Shown: positions 30,558-37,899 of the stretch, in pieces
Layout: each line of letters starts with the position of its first letter
Position numbering within the stretch: position 1 is the stretch's first letter
Virus record (IMG/VR): IMGVR_UViG_3300047557_002630
Span: 1 to 37,899 of that record
Direction: 5' to 3' (one strand)
From: a virus
DNA: 37,899 nucleotides
Notes under the pieces: generated by a model
Seen by the model: only the letters and a program-made list of their open reading frames with translations
Told to the model about the DNA's origin: nothing
Database searches by the model: none
Position numbers and translations under genes: made by a program

Positions 30558-31095
30558 TCGCTTTGCCTACCTTAGCTTGAGCCTCTCTAGTTAGTTCGCG
30601 AACGTCGGTCATGAATACCGATACAGTTGAGTCGGCTCTCTGCTCTAGAGCCCGTCTAAATAGGTGTTGCCCCTTGATTCGCTTCAGAACCCTTGGGTGT
30701 CCGTAAGGACCACGCTTGGCTGTAGGCTTATGTGCTGTCAGCTTGAAGCCCTCTTCTATTAAGTTGGCGTGTCCTCCGTCGTTCTTGGCGTCGGCGTACA
30801 CGGTGCCAATGACCAATCCCTTCGCCTTACTGATTGAGACGCGCTGCCTGATTGAGTTCTTGAGATTCCCAGTGTGTACCGGCATCGAACTAACGACGGC
30901 CTCGTATATGGGTGCCACAACGGTGTTCATTGTTTTCCTGAAGACCTTTCGCACCATCTTGTCAGGAATTTCTTTTAGGGCAGCTACGACATCACCCGTG
31001 CCTTTCACGTCTATTTTTACGAACTGAGCCTCCCCGGCTGTTAGGTCGAATCGGTCTCTGACGAAAAGTCGGTTTGCGCCCAAGAAATTAGCCAT
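30550..31095 (-). CDS. HK97 gp10-like head-tail joining protein
   Basis: A 181-residue protein: IDVKGTGDVVAALKEIPDKMVRK, then APIYEAVVSSMPVHTGNLKNSI and HANLIEEGFKLTAHKPTAKRG. It matches the HK97 gp10 family, which acts in tail completion. The ATG at 31095 was chosen because GGGG lies about 9 nt upstream and it overlaps the preceding stop by 8 nt; an ATG at 31128 lies well inside the previous gene. The residues MPVHTG and the GHP region are typical of the family. Confidence 0.88.
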   Translation of the reverse strand: MANFLGANRLFVRDRFDLTAGEAQFVKIDVKGTGDVVAALKEIPDKMVRKVFRKTMNTVVAPIYEAVVSSMPVHTGNLKNSIRQRVSISKAKGLVIGTVYADAKNDGGHANLIEEGFKLTAHKPTAKRGPYGHPRVLKRIKGQHLFRRALEQRADSTVSVFMTDVRELTREAQAKVGKAND

Positions 31096-31417
31096 CGCGG
31101 TATACCCCTTTGATCTCAAGACCGTCATTGTGTCTGGTCAGGGAGACGGGTCGCATCCCGTCGATTGAGTACGTTTTGCCTCCGTGAACTATGCGGTCAG
31201 AACTCAATATGTCAGTCCTGTAGCGTATGAGAAACGTGACCGGCTGCTCATAATCGCCTTCGTAGTTTCGTTTTGGCACCTCGTTACCCATTTCGACAGT
31301 CAGTTGGGCGAATACTTGAGCTCGTTTCGACCAGGTTATTTCCTGCTCTCCCAACTCGCCACGCGAAGCGACCTTCTTCTGAATCAGGATTGAGTCTTTC
31401 AGGCGCCCGCTTTTCAT
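31088..31417 (-). CDS. Head closure / head-tail adaptor protein
   Basis: A 109-residue protein: MKSGRLKDSILIQKKVASRG, QEITWSKRAQVFAQLTVEMGN, then TFLIRYRTDILSSDRIVHGGKTYSIDGMRP. This is the SPP1 gp16/HK97 gp7-type head-tail adaptor. It forms a ring below the connector to close the filled head. It lies between the connector and gp10-like genes in the expected order. Confidence 0.88.
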   Translation of the reverse strand: MKSGRLKDSILIQKKVASRGELGEQEITWSKRAQVFAQLTVEMGNEVPKRNYEGDYEQPVTFLIRYRTDILSSDRIVHGGKTYSIDGMRPVSLTRHNDGLEIKGVYRDG

Positions 31418-31424
31418 CTCGGTC

Positions 31425-32018
31425 CTAGAAGAATGTGATGACCCTATACGGTGTCAGCAGGTAGTCACAGCTCATGGGAATTGTTGAGAGCTGCCCAGCG
31501 GATACAATGTCGGGATTCTCGTAGAGGTGGGCAACGACTAGCTTGATTGCGTGTCTGATTGGAGCCGGAACGTCTCCAGCTTCGTCCCCGTAGCCAGCCT
31601 GATATGTCACTTCTACACTGTTCGGGCGACCCTGCTGAACGTCCGGAAATACCTCGCCGTCTCTAAGGATGACTTTTGCCGGTGCCGACGCTTGGTCTAA
31701 CCAGTATTTCTGAGGGTCCAGCGTCTGCAAGTTGCCCTCTTGATCGTAGTAGTCGAGGCTTGTGACGGATTTGACGGGCGTATGCGGTAGCCTGATTTCA
31801 CTGCCAGCCGGGAACCCGTTGAGAAAGAGTTTCCACTCCTGCGTGATTAGACTGCGTCGGGTTATAGTCTCAACGGTGACTCGCGCTGCTGTGATTAGCG
31901 CGTTGAGAAGCTCGTCCTCCTCGTTGTGAGTGACCCTCAAGTGCGCCCGAACTTCGTAAAGGTCTACCGGTTCTACGTCGGGACCGGTCACTAGAGTTGT
32001 CCTGGTGAAATCGTACAT
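31425..32018 (-). CDS. Head-tail connector, gp6-like
   Basis: A 197-residue protein: VDLYEVRAHLRVTHNEEDELLN, ARVTVETITRRSLITQEWKL, RLPHTPVKSVTSLDYYDQ and PAPIRHAIKLVVAHLYENPD. This is the HK97 gp6/phiE125 gp8 connector pattern: helical N-terminus, middle strands and a closing helix. The ring of this protein joins the portal to the tail. The ATG at 32018 has AGGAG 5 nt upstream; a GTG two codons earlier is less likely. It is the first gene after the capsid terminator. Confidence 0.88.
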   Translation of the reverse strand: MYDFTRTTLVTGPDVEPVDLYEVRAHLRVTHNEEDELLNALITAARVTVETITRRSLITQEWKLFLNGFPAGSEIRLPHTPVKSVTSLDYYDQEGNLQTLDPQKYWLDQASAPAKVILRDGEVFPDVQQGRPNSVEVTYQAGYGDEAGDVPAPIRHAIKLVVAHLYENPDIVSAGQLSTIPMSCDYLLTPYRVITFF

Positions 32019-32032
32019 AGTCACTCCTGTTG

Positions 32033-32073
32033 AAAAGGGGCGGACGCCGAGCTTACAACTACTCGACGTCCGC
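32033..32073 (-). terminator. Terminator-like hairpin after capsid gene
   Basis: On the minus strand a 12-bp stem (GCGGACGTCGAG/CTCGGCGTCCGC, one G-T wobble) with a 10-nt loop is followed by CCCCTTTTC. It lies 17 nt after the capsid stop. The short T-run suggests partial termination, which would lower transcription of downstream connector and tail genes relative to capsid. Alternatively it is a 3'-end stabiliser. Confidence 0.6.
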
Positions 32074-32089
32074 GAACTGACGTCAGGAA

Positions 32090-33403
32090 TTAAGCCCTGG
32101 TCGCCAGTGCTACGTATGCTGACAATGTATCAGATCCGTAGGCTGGAGTGAGATCGTCGCTCCAGATTGGTTTGCCATCTACGCGCAAGGTCCAGCGGAA
32201 TGCCAGTTCATCATAGAGGAACCGCACATGGATGCTGGTCTCGCCTTTGATGCCGCCCTTCTCGATGAGGAGGTACTCGCCGAAATCGGCAAGAACGATA
32301 TCACCCACCGTTCCGAGCTGCTTGCACTGCTCGCATGCGATTACCGGACGACCGAACAACTGGTCGAACGGCTGGTTCGCGAACGTCCCTTGTGGGAAGT
32401 ACGCGCCGTTGTCGCCGAGCGTAAGCCCGTACAACTGCGGCTCTACCGACTGATTCACCAACCATACCGCGTTCGCACGAGCGCCAGCCCAGAGGCGAGC
32501 GCGCATGTTGAACAGGTTGGTCTTTGTCACTGTTGCTGCAGCTTGCGAGGCGTCCTTGGCTACCGTTACGAGTCCGCCACCAGCGAGGATGCCTGACGGC
32601 TTGCCGTCTCCGTCCCCGTTAAGGATAGCGTCGTCGAGCTTATAGGCAAGCTCGCGAACTACGCTGTCAGCTACTACGCTCTGAAGAGCCGTAGTGTCTG
32701 AGAGGAGCTCGTCTGTGACATAGCAGAGCGCCATGAGCTTCTTGAGGCTGAGTTCCATCTGGCGGAACTTAGGCTTTGAGGCTGTGGCTGCGGCTGCTTC
32801 GGCTGCCCAGTATGCCTGAACACCTCCGAAACGGCTGCCATCTACTCGGCTGCTCTCGTCGATCGCGTTGATTTTCAGACCATTTGACTGGCCAGAAATC
32901 TGTACGCGACGGCAGCGGCTTGCCAGTGCAGCGGAGCTGTATACTTTCTGAAGAATCTCTGTGCTGAAATCCTTATCAACAAGAAATCCTCCGTCGGCAT
33001 TTACCCCCTCGCTAAGACCGGCTGCTCGAGACTCAAGAAGTCGAGGGTCTACACGATGACCCGGTGATCCCGCGTGAACTACCGCACGAAGGAACTCTCC
33101 AAGGTTGCCCCACTTCTTCGACGCCGTTGACGTCTCGCTCTGTGCCTTCTGAGCACTTCTCTCGTCGTCAGCAGGTTCGTATACAGCCGGAGTGTGACGA
33201 GTTGACTCGCCAGCGTACGCCGCAAGGATTTCTTCCTTAGCGATGCGACCGGAGAGCGACTTTACTTCTGCGTCCTGCTCGTTCCACTGCCTCTCCTCGT
33301 CTTGCGAGAAGTATCTGTTCTCAGCGTCAGCCTTATCGGTGAGCGCCTGCATTTGTCCGATGATAGCTGCCCTTTTTTTGAGCAGCTCTTGTACCTTACT
33401 CAT
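32090..33403 (-). CDS. HK97-fold major capsid protein
   Basis: A 437-residue protein. Residues 1-100 form the delta/scaffold region: helical and charged (VQELLKKRAAIIGQMQALTD, AEVKSLSGRIAKEEILAAYA), then a Ser/Thr/Pro linker cut by the prohead protease near residue 90-130. The mature part shows GGFLVDKDFSTEILQKVYSS, RFGGVQAYWAAEAAA, LKKLMALCYVTDELLSD, AILNGDGDGKPSGIL and DIVLADFGEYLLIEKGG. It assembles into the icosahedral shell with portal and protease. The ribosome site AGAGGAA lies upstream. Confidence 0.95.
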   Translation of the reverse strand: MSKVQELLKKRAAIIGQMQALTDKADAENRYFSQDEERQWNEQDAEVKSLSGRIAKEEILAAYAGESTRHTPAVYEPADDERSAQKAQSETSTASKKWGNLGEFLRAVVHAGSPGHRVDPRLLESRAAGLSEGVNADGGFLVDKDFSTEILQKVYSSAALASRCRRVQISGQSNGLKINAIDESSRVDGSRFGGVQAYWAAEAAAATASKPKFRQMELSLKKLMALCYVTDELLSDTTALQSVVADSVVRELAYKLDDAILNGDGDGKPSGILAGGGLVTVAKDASQAAATVTKTNLFNMRARLWAGARANAVWLVNQSVEPQLYGLTLGDNGAYFPQGTFANQPFDQLFGRPVIACEQCKQLGTVGDIVLADFGEYLLIEKGGIKGETSIHVRFLYDELAFRWTLRVDGKPIWSDDLTPAYGSDTLSAYVALATRA

Positions 33404-33636
33404 TTCTTTTTCCTCTCTGTAGGTTACACCGTCGATCGCTAGGGACCGTTCGAACCTCGACTAGAGAGGTTCTTGGAGGATTGTTGTCAGAATCTACGGT
33501 TTTGACGATACCCGCCCTGAGCGACCAGCTCTCCAGTCCCGAAGAGTGAAACGCCAACAGCCGGACGGCAATAAAACCGCTCGCACTGGCTGTCCTCTTA
33601 CCGACAGAGTGACGTCCGATACTGAGTCTGCGTGCC
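33404..33636 (-). other. Capsid leader, noncoding
   Basis: A 233-nt gap without a convincing ORF between protease and capsid genes. It contains a perfect 7-bp inverted repeat GAACCTC/GAGGTTC with a 7-nt loop (33452-33472), about 50 nt before the capsid ATG. The gap is large compared with the overlapping genes around it and may hold a capsid promoter or an mRNA-stabilising structure. No clear -35/-10 pair was seen. Confidence 0.45.
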
Positions 33637-34245
33637 CTATATGGACGTTAGAAGACGCAGTCGACGCCTGAAAGATGCCATTTTGCGCTGTTCCTGCTCT
33701 TCCTTCTGTACCTTTTCGCGCCATACCGACTCCGCTGAAACGAGATGCTCGGACCGAACTGAGGCGGAAGTGCCTGGATAGGCCGGAAAGGCGACGAGAG
33801 ATACCTCGAAAAGATTTACGTCGAGTAGTTCTCTGTACGCTCGCCCGTCTTTAGTTCCCCATTTATCCGACAGCGTTTCGAAGCCGAACGAGAAACCGTC
33901 GACTACCCCGCTCTTCACCCACGCTAGAGCTGTTCGACCGTCTTCGGTGTCTATCGGCTGCAGGATAACGCGCAATCCGCGCTCGTCTTCTTCGAGCGAG
34001 AGATTACCTGCTTTAGTGCGACCGATAATCTTGCCAGTATTGTGATCGAGTAATGCTCTGACGTCCTGGTTATCGCGGACAGCGCGCGAGAACGCGCCAG
34101 GTCGAATTACTTCGGTGAAGAAACCGAGATCGACACTGTCGGAGTTGTAAACTGCTGCGTATCCGGTGATAACGTCGCCGCTTTCAGCTCGCTTTTCCAC
34201 CAAGAGACCTGTCGCGCTGCCGCGAAACTCTTTATGAGTGCTCAT
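33637..34245 (-). CDS. HK97-family prohead protease
   Basis: A 202-residue protein: VITGYAAVYNSDSVDLG, FTEVIRPGAFSRAV, RALLDHNTGKIIGRT with the catalytic His, GVVDGFSFGFE with the nucleophile Ser, and NLFEVSLVAFPAYPGTSA. This is the U35/S78 prohead serine protease that removes the capsid delta domain. The ATG at 34245 was chosen because GGAGG lies 9 nt upstream; an ATG 9 nt earlier is adjacent to that site. It overlaps the portal stop by 14 nt. Confidence 0.93.
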   Translation of the reverse strand: MSTHKEFRGSATGLLVEKRAESGDVITGYAAVYNSDSVDLGFFTEVIRPGAFSRAVRDNQDVRALLDHNTGKIIGRTKAGNLSLEEDERGLRVILQPIDTEDGRTALAWVKSGVVDGFSFGFETLSDKWGTKDGRAYRELLDVNLFEVSLVAFPAYPGTSASVRSEHLVSAESVWREKVQKEEQEQRKMASFRRRLRLLTSI

Positions 34246-35755
34246 TTTCTGCATCCTCCACGGTTTTCAATATCTCTACAAACGCCGAAACTCGCGTACC
34301 CGTTACGTCGTCCGGGTTGGAATCCCAATAATCAACGAAACGAACTACCGCCGCTGTGGTCGACCCCGCGTCGTAGCGCTTCCCGCTCGCCTTTAGGTAC
34401 GCCGTTGCCACAGGTAGTAGACCGTCTACGATGACTTTTTCGTGCGTTCGCAGGTGCTTTTTGCTCTTCGAGACACGGTCGGAATACTTTTCGACCTGCT
34501 GTCGAATGACCGGGAGAAGAAACTCAGGTTCCGTATGCCGTACGGGAGTCGGTTCCAGAGGAGGGTCGGAGGCTGCATCGAGCATGTTCAGCGGCACGAG
34601 ATACTTCTCCCCGCTTCCGTCCGGTAGCGGCTCCATATTTTCGAGCCGCCTCACGTCGTCCGCGCTTAACCATCCCCATTGTCTACCGACCGCGTATGCC
34701 GAATACCGGCTTTGTATGTCGCCGCGTAGAAGTCCGTCGACGAGAAACTCAGTGTAGTGCGTCTGATTCTCTTCTTCAGACAACAGGCGCGTTGATATGG
34801 CCTGCTCCCAGCGGCGTAACCACGGTAGAATCGTATGCTGTACGAAGTCGAGAGCCTGATGCTCGATATTGCTGAACGTGGCATGGTCGAGATGCCCGAT
34901 TAAGTGCGGCGGGACCCTAAATATTCTGGCGATTTCCTCGATCTGAAACTTCCGTGACTCTATAAACTGGCTATCCTGGGACGAAACGCCGATGCGCGTC
35001 CACTTCATCCCCTCCTCCAAGATTGCCACTTTGTGCGCGTTTTGAACGCCTGCGTGAGCTGATTGCCAGGAGTTTTTGAGCCGCTGATGAGCTTCGTCGC
35101 TTAGTTTACCCGGATGCTCTAGGATACCGCCCGGTTTTGCGTCGTTCTTGAAGAGCCTAGCGCCGTATTCCTCTGTGGCTAACGCAAGCCCGACGCTCTC
35201 TCGCGCGTAGGTGATGGGAGAGACTCCGACGATTCCGTCCGTCGCGAGACCTTTGATGTGGAATATCTGCTCGCTGCCTAGCTCGATTGTCTGGAAATCG
35301 AGTGTCTTTATCTTGTATCTTACTTCTCCTGCTGGCATCAGAATCGGCTCGACGCGGGTAGGGTTCAGCGGCACTAGCTCAACTAGTACCCCGCGTCCGT
35401 CGAACACCTTCTGTGCATAGCCGTTACCCCGCAGGAGGCAGTGCGCCATCATCATTTCGCGGAACTCGAATGCAGTCTGATAGCGATTCGGTCGCGCACT
35501 GAGCAGTCGGAATACAGGCAAGGACGAATCGCGCTCTCTGCCCGTTGCCGTGCGTTTGTAGGTGATAAACGGCAGACCCGCGACTGTCTCCGAGAGAACG
35601 CGTACACACGACAGCACCGCCGCGCACCGCATAGCCCCGTCAGGAGTTACTCTCATGCCCGTAGCAGAGGAGGCGGAATCGAGTACGGTCGCCCAGTCGT
35701 CTGCTGCGCCTACGTGCCGCTTCTCGCTTTTGAACCATCGGTTTAGGAATCCCAT
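34232..35755 (-). CDS. Portal protein, HK97 family
   Basis: A 507-residue protein: MRCAAVLSCVRVLSETVAGL, PNRYQTAFEFREMMMAHCLLRGNG split around residues 91-114, GIVGVSPITYARESVGLAL, and QIEEIARIFRVPPHLIGHLD, the portal stem and crown regions of the HK97 gp3-like family. Twelve copies form the DNA channel. The C-terminus has a basic, Lys-rich segment (DRVSKSKKHLRTHEK) and an acidic end. GAGG lies 5 nt before the ATG. It overlaps the protease start. Confidence 0.93.
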   Translation of the reverse strand: MGFLNRWFKSEKRHVGAADDWATVLDSASSATGMRVTPDGAMRCAAVLSCVRVLSETVAGLPFITYKRTATGRERDSSLPVFRLLSARPNRYQTAFEFREMMMAHCLLRGNGYAQKVFDGRGVLVELVPLNPTRVEPILMPAGEVRYKIKTLDFQTIELGSEQIFHIKGLATDGIVGVSPITYARESVGLALATEEYGARLFKNDAKPGGILEHPGKLSDEAHQRLKNSWQSAHAGVQNAHKVAILEEGMKWTRIGVSSQDSQFIESRKFQIEEIARIFRVPPHLIGHLDHATFSNIEHQALDFVQHTILPWLRRWEQAISTRLLSEEENQTHYTEFLVDGLLRGDIQSRYSAYAVGRQWGWLSADDVRRLENMEPLPDGSGEKYLVPLNMLDAASDPPLEPTPVRHTEPEFLLPVIRQQVEKYSDRVSKSKKHLRTHEKVIVDGLLPVATAYLKASGKRYDAGSTTAAVVRFVDYWDSNPDDVTGTRVSAFVEILKTVEDAENEHS

Positions 35756-35816
35756 CTTCGCCTCGACCTTCCCCCGAACTATAATGTCACGAGGGTTTTA
35801 TACCTATATCCGTCCA
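35756..35816 (-). promoter_or_regulatory. Gap before portal with recurrent motif
   Basis: The gap between terL and portal contains TACCTATATCC at 35801-35811 (minus strand GGATATAGGTA), identical to 28976-28986 before the tape measure gene. It lies about 46 nt before the portal ATG. AT-rich sequence (TATAAAACC) follows on the minus strand, so a promoter is possible but no good -35 is visible. Confidence 0.3.
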
Positions 35817-37394
35817 CTAAAGGGTTAAAATACCCCGCTCTGAATAGACGGATCTGGAATCGCCGACCTTAGTGATGGCGACACCGAGTGCGTTTACGAG
35901 AGCCACTACACCGTCAATTTTTTCCTTCGACCTCTTTTTGCTCGGTTTGATATTGCCTGCTGCGTCCTGCTCGACAGCCACGTTCGATACCATCCATCGC
36001 AGCACCGGGTCGTTATCGTGGTGAATGCGCTGGCTAAGTATGAGCCCGTTCAGTTCCTTCATCGGAGCGGACATGGAAACGTAACCCTGACCGAAGAACG
36101 CCACTTCGAAATCATCCGCCTGCAGCTGAGTCGCAAGTTGCGTCGCATTCCACCGGTCTATCACGATCTGCTCTATTTTGAATTGCTTGCCCCACTTACG
36201 GAACGATTCTCTGATGAAATCGTAATCGCAGACAGCTCCCGGCGTGACCATAATGCGCCCCTCTCGCGCCCACTGGTCGTACGGTATTCGGTCGCGTTTG
36301 GTCCGAATTTTTACCGCCTCCACCGGTACGAAAAACTTTAGCCTCGTTTTGTAGCTTCCGTCGTCATAAGGGAAGAGGAAGCAGATCGCTGTGACGTCCG
36401 TAGTTGTGGCCAGATCCACCCCGACGAAGCATCTTCGACCGTGAAGCTCCTCGTCGGAGTACACGCGAGCACAGGAATCCCACTTCTCTATCGGCAACCA
36501 GCGCGAGTCTTGTTCCGTCCAGATATTGAGATGAAGCCGCTTAAACGTGTTTTCGTACGCGGTGACTTCTGCCGCTTTGTTTGCCTGCTCTCTTAGGTAT
36601 GTCGGCTGAACAGTCACTCCCCAGTTCGGATTAGCCTTCCGCCAGGTCGACTCCTGCCGCCAGTCGTCGCCATCGTCCGCAGCGAACACGACGCCAAGGA
36701 AAGAAGGGTCTTTTACGATGCCCCTACGCACGCGTTTTGCGTAGTCGTGCATCTCCCAGCAGACAGAGTTCTTGTCGTATCCGGCTGTAGTAAGAAATAT
36801 CGTGAGTGGCTGCAGTCTATACGCCTGAGAAGTCGTGAGAACGTCGGTCAGTTCGCGGTCCGGCTGCGCATGAAGCTCGTCGATAATTACACCTGAAAGG
36901 TTCGCGCCGTGCTTGGTCGACGCCTCGGCACTGATAACCTTGTACGTGGAGGCGCTCGAATGAACTACGAGTGACCTTTTGAACATAGTGATTCGGTCGC
37001 GTAGCTTGGGGTTAGCGAGTACCATTTGCTTCGCTGTCTCGAAGACGATAGCCGCCTGTTCGCGATCGGCTGCGGCGGACACTACCTCCGCTCCCGCTTC
37101 GCCGTCGGCGTCCAGGAGGTAGAGGGCAAGCCCGCTACCGAATGCGCTCTTGCCGTTTTTACGCGGAATCTCAAGGTAGAGCGTTTTGTATTTCCTTAAG
37201 CCGGTCTCTCGATGCTTCCAGCCGAATAGCCTTCGGAGAATCTTCTTCTGCCACGGTTGTAGGCGGAACGGCTGACCAGCGGCTTCGCCCTTGATGTGAA
37301 CTAGCTCTCTCTCGAAGAACCTAACCACTCTCGCCGCTGCCTTCCGGTCGAAGAAATAGTCGTAGTAGTCACTCTTGCGTTCGCTAATCTTCAT
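35817..37394 (-). CDS. terL: Terminase large subunit
   Basis: A 525-residue packaging motor. ATPase: Walker A PRKNGKSAF (77-85), Walker B VIIDELH (169-175) and the coupling motif IFLTTAG (199-205). Nuclease: Asp327 in CFVGVDLATTTD, Asp413 in IVIDRWNATQL and Asp494 in KIDGVVAL, the RNase-H-like triad that cuts the concatemer. This is the HK97/P27-paired TerL group, associated with cos cutting. The ATG overlaps the terS stop (ATGAAGATTAG). No insertion or damage was seen. Confidence 0.96.
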   Translation of the reverse strand: MKISERKSDYYDYFFDRKAAARVVRFFERELVHIKGEAAGQPFRLQPWQKKILRRLFGWKHRETGLRKYKTLYLEIPRKNGKSAFGSGLALYLLDADGEAGAEVVSAAADREQAAIVFETAKQMVLANPKLRDRITMFKRSLVVHSSASTYKVISAEASTKHGANLSGVIIDELHAQPDRELTDVLTTSQAYRLQPLTIFLTTAGYDKNSVCWEMHDYAKRVRRGIVKDPSFLGVVFAADDGDDWRQESTWRKANPNWGVTVQPTYLREQANKAAEVTAYENTFKRLHLNIWTEQDSRWLPIEKWDSCARVYSDEELHGRRCFVGVDLATTTDVTAICFLFPYDDGSYKTRLKFFVPVEAVKIRTKRDRIPYDQWAREGRIMVTPGAVCDYDFIRESFRKWGKQFKIEQIVIDRWNATQLATQLQADDFEVAFFGQGYVSMSAPMKELNGLILSQRIHHDNDPVLRWMVSNVAVEQDAAGNIKPSKKRSKEKIDGVVALVNALGVAITKVGDSRSVYSERGILTL

Positions 37395-37869
37395 CGCCGT
37401 ACGGGTCCAAAACAGAGTTGGGGTTAGAGGTATTAAGGAGTGCCACCATTCGTACGCGGCTGGCCGGGGTCATGCCGAACTCGCGCTCGAGACGCAGCAG
37501 CCTATCCATCGCTCGGTCGCGAACCCCGACCCACGGGTTCGGCACGAAGTAAGCAAACTGACCGTGCTTATCGCGGATCGGTAGGAAGAACTTGCCCTTG
37601 ATTTCTTTGTCTGCGTTTCGATATTCGAGTAGGAGCCGGACGTACCGCGCGAACGGTTCTAGGTCAGCGGCAGACAGGAGCCCGCAATTTATCAGCTCGC
37701 GACTCAGCGCACTAAACACAAGTCGCCCCTCTTCCGGCAGGTCGCTTGGAGGCTCGACAGAAGTCAGTGTCCGCGGCTTCGGCTCGTCCGGGTTCATCTT
37801 GACCCGACCGGGATTCCCCTCTAGGACTCGTAGCGCAGTTGGCTTAGGTGGTGGACCTCGTAACCCCAT
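37384..37869 (-). CDS. terS: Terminase small subunit, P27 family
   Basis: A 161-residue protein: MGLRGPPPKPTALRVLEGNPG at the start, the classic P27-family opening, then LPEEGRLVFSALSRELINCG and AADLEPFARYVRLLLEYRNADKEI, a helical DNA-binding and oligomerisation region, and a C-terminus MTPASRVRMVALLNTS. It recognises the packaging site and feeds DNA to TerL. The ATG is preceded by AGAGG at about 10 nt. It is the first gene after the probable cos region. Only 30 nt of sequence remain before the window end. Confidence 0.93.
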   Translation of the reverse strand: MGLRGPPPKPTALRVLEGNPGRVKMNPDEPKPRTLTSVEPPSDLPEEGRLVFSALSRELINCGLLSAADLEPFARYVRLLLEYRNADKEIKGKFFLPIRDKHGQFAYFVPNPWVGVRDRAMDRLLRLEREFGMTPASRVRMVALLNTSNPNSVLDPYGDED

Positions 37870-37899
37870 GCAGTTATTTCCTCTTCCGTGGTTTCAAGG

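Noticed and set aside
33494-33724. 76-codon ORF spanning the protease end and the capsid leader
   Set aside because: Overlaps the protease gene in another frame, has no good ribosome site and no motif.
1-37899. tRNA genes, CRISPR arrays or insertion sequences
   Set aside because: No cloverleaf-like sequence, no regular direct-repeat/spacer array and no transposase were seen by eye in any gap.

Overview
This window looks like the essentially complete genome of a temperate, HK97-type tailed bacteriophage (siphovirus morphology, about 38 kb, moderate GC). Every supported gene is on the minus strand, so the genome reads from high to low coordinates. I cannot name the host. Ribosome-binding sites are strong and canonical (AACGGAGG recurs), which fits a bacterial host with an ordinary anti-Shine-Dalgarno sequence.

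Layout in transcription order. (1) Packaging and head, 37.9-32.1 kb: P27-type small terminase, large terminase, portal, U35/S78 prohead protease and HK97-fold major capsid protein with its own leader and a terminator-like hairpin. (2) Connector and tail, 32.0-19.7 kb: gp6-like connector, head closure, HK97 gp10-like, DUF3168-like completion protein, tail tube, tail assembly chaperone with a -1 frameshift extension, tape measure, two 202-aa tail-tip proteins, a large J-like tip protein with fibronectin-like repeats, and a collar-domain fibre. (3) Lysis, 19.6-17.7 kb: SLT-type endolysin, an exported protein of unknown function, a small holin-like protein and a one-TM coiled-coil protein. (4) A three-gene overlapping cassette, 17.6-15.5 kb: orphan ParB-fold protein, TET/JBP-like 2-oxoglutarate/Fe(II) dioxygenase and FkbM-type SAM methyltransferase. 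This is the most interesting part of the window and a candidate DNA hypermodification system. (5) Integration and immunity, 15.4-13.9 kb: tyrosine recombinase and an Imm-like membrane protein, then a repeat-rich noncoding region at 13.6-13.87 kb. (6) Early genes, 13.6-6.1 kb: many small unknown proteins, a YqaJ/lambda-type exonuclease, a probable recombination partner, a DUF4373-like replication protein and a G39P-like helicase-loader candidate. (7) A second fibre module, 5.9-1.6 kb, then a RusA-like resolvase and an HNH endonuclease.

The HNH gene near the left end and terS near the right end would be neighbours if the ends were joined. HNH-terS-terL is the usual order in cos-type HK97-like phages, so the window is probably one full genome opened in the packaging region. 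The roughly 435 nt between them across the junction are noncoding and carry a hairpin and 9-bp-spaced TGCTA repeats, possibly cos and terminase-binding sequences.

The genes form long, translationally coupled runs with many ATGA or longer start-stop overlaps. Features missing from a plain list of long ORFs include the frameshifted chaperone extension (116 residues), a 45-aa membrane ORF with a GTG start (13473-13610) and a 44-aa ORF (12109-12243). No lysogeny repressor is recognisable despite the integrase.
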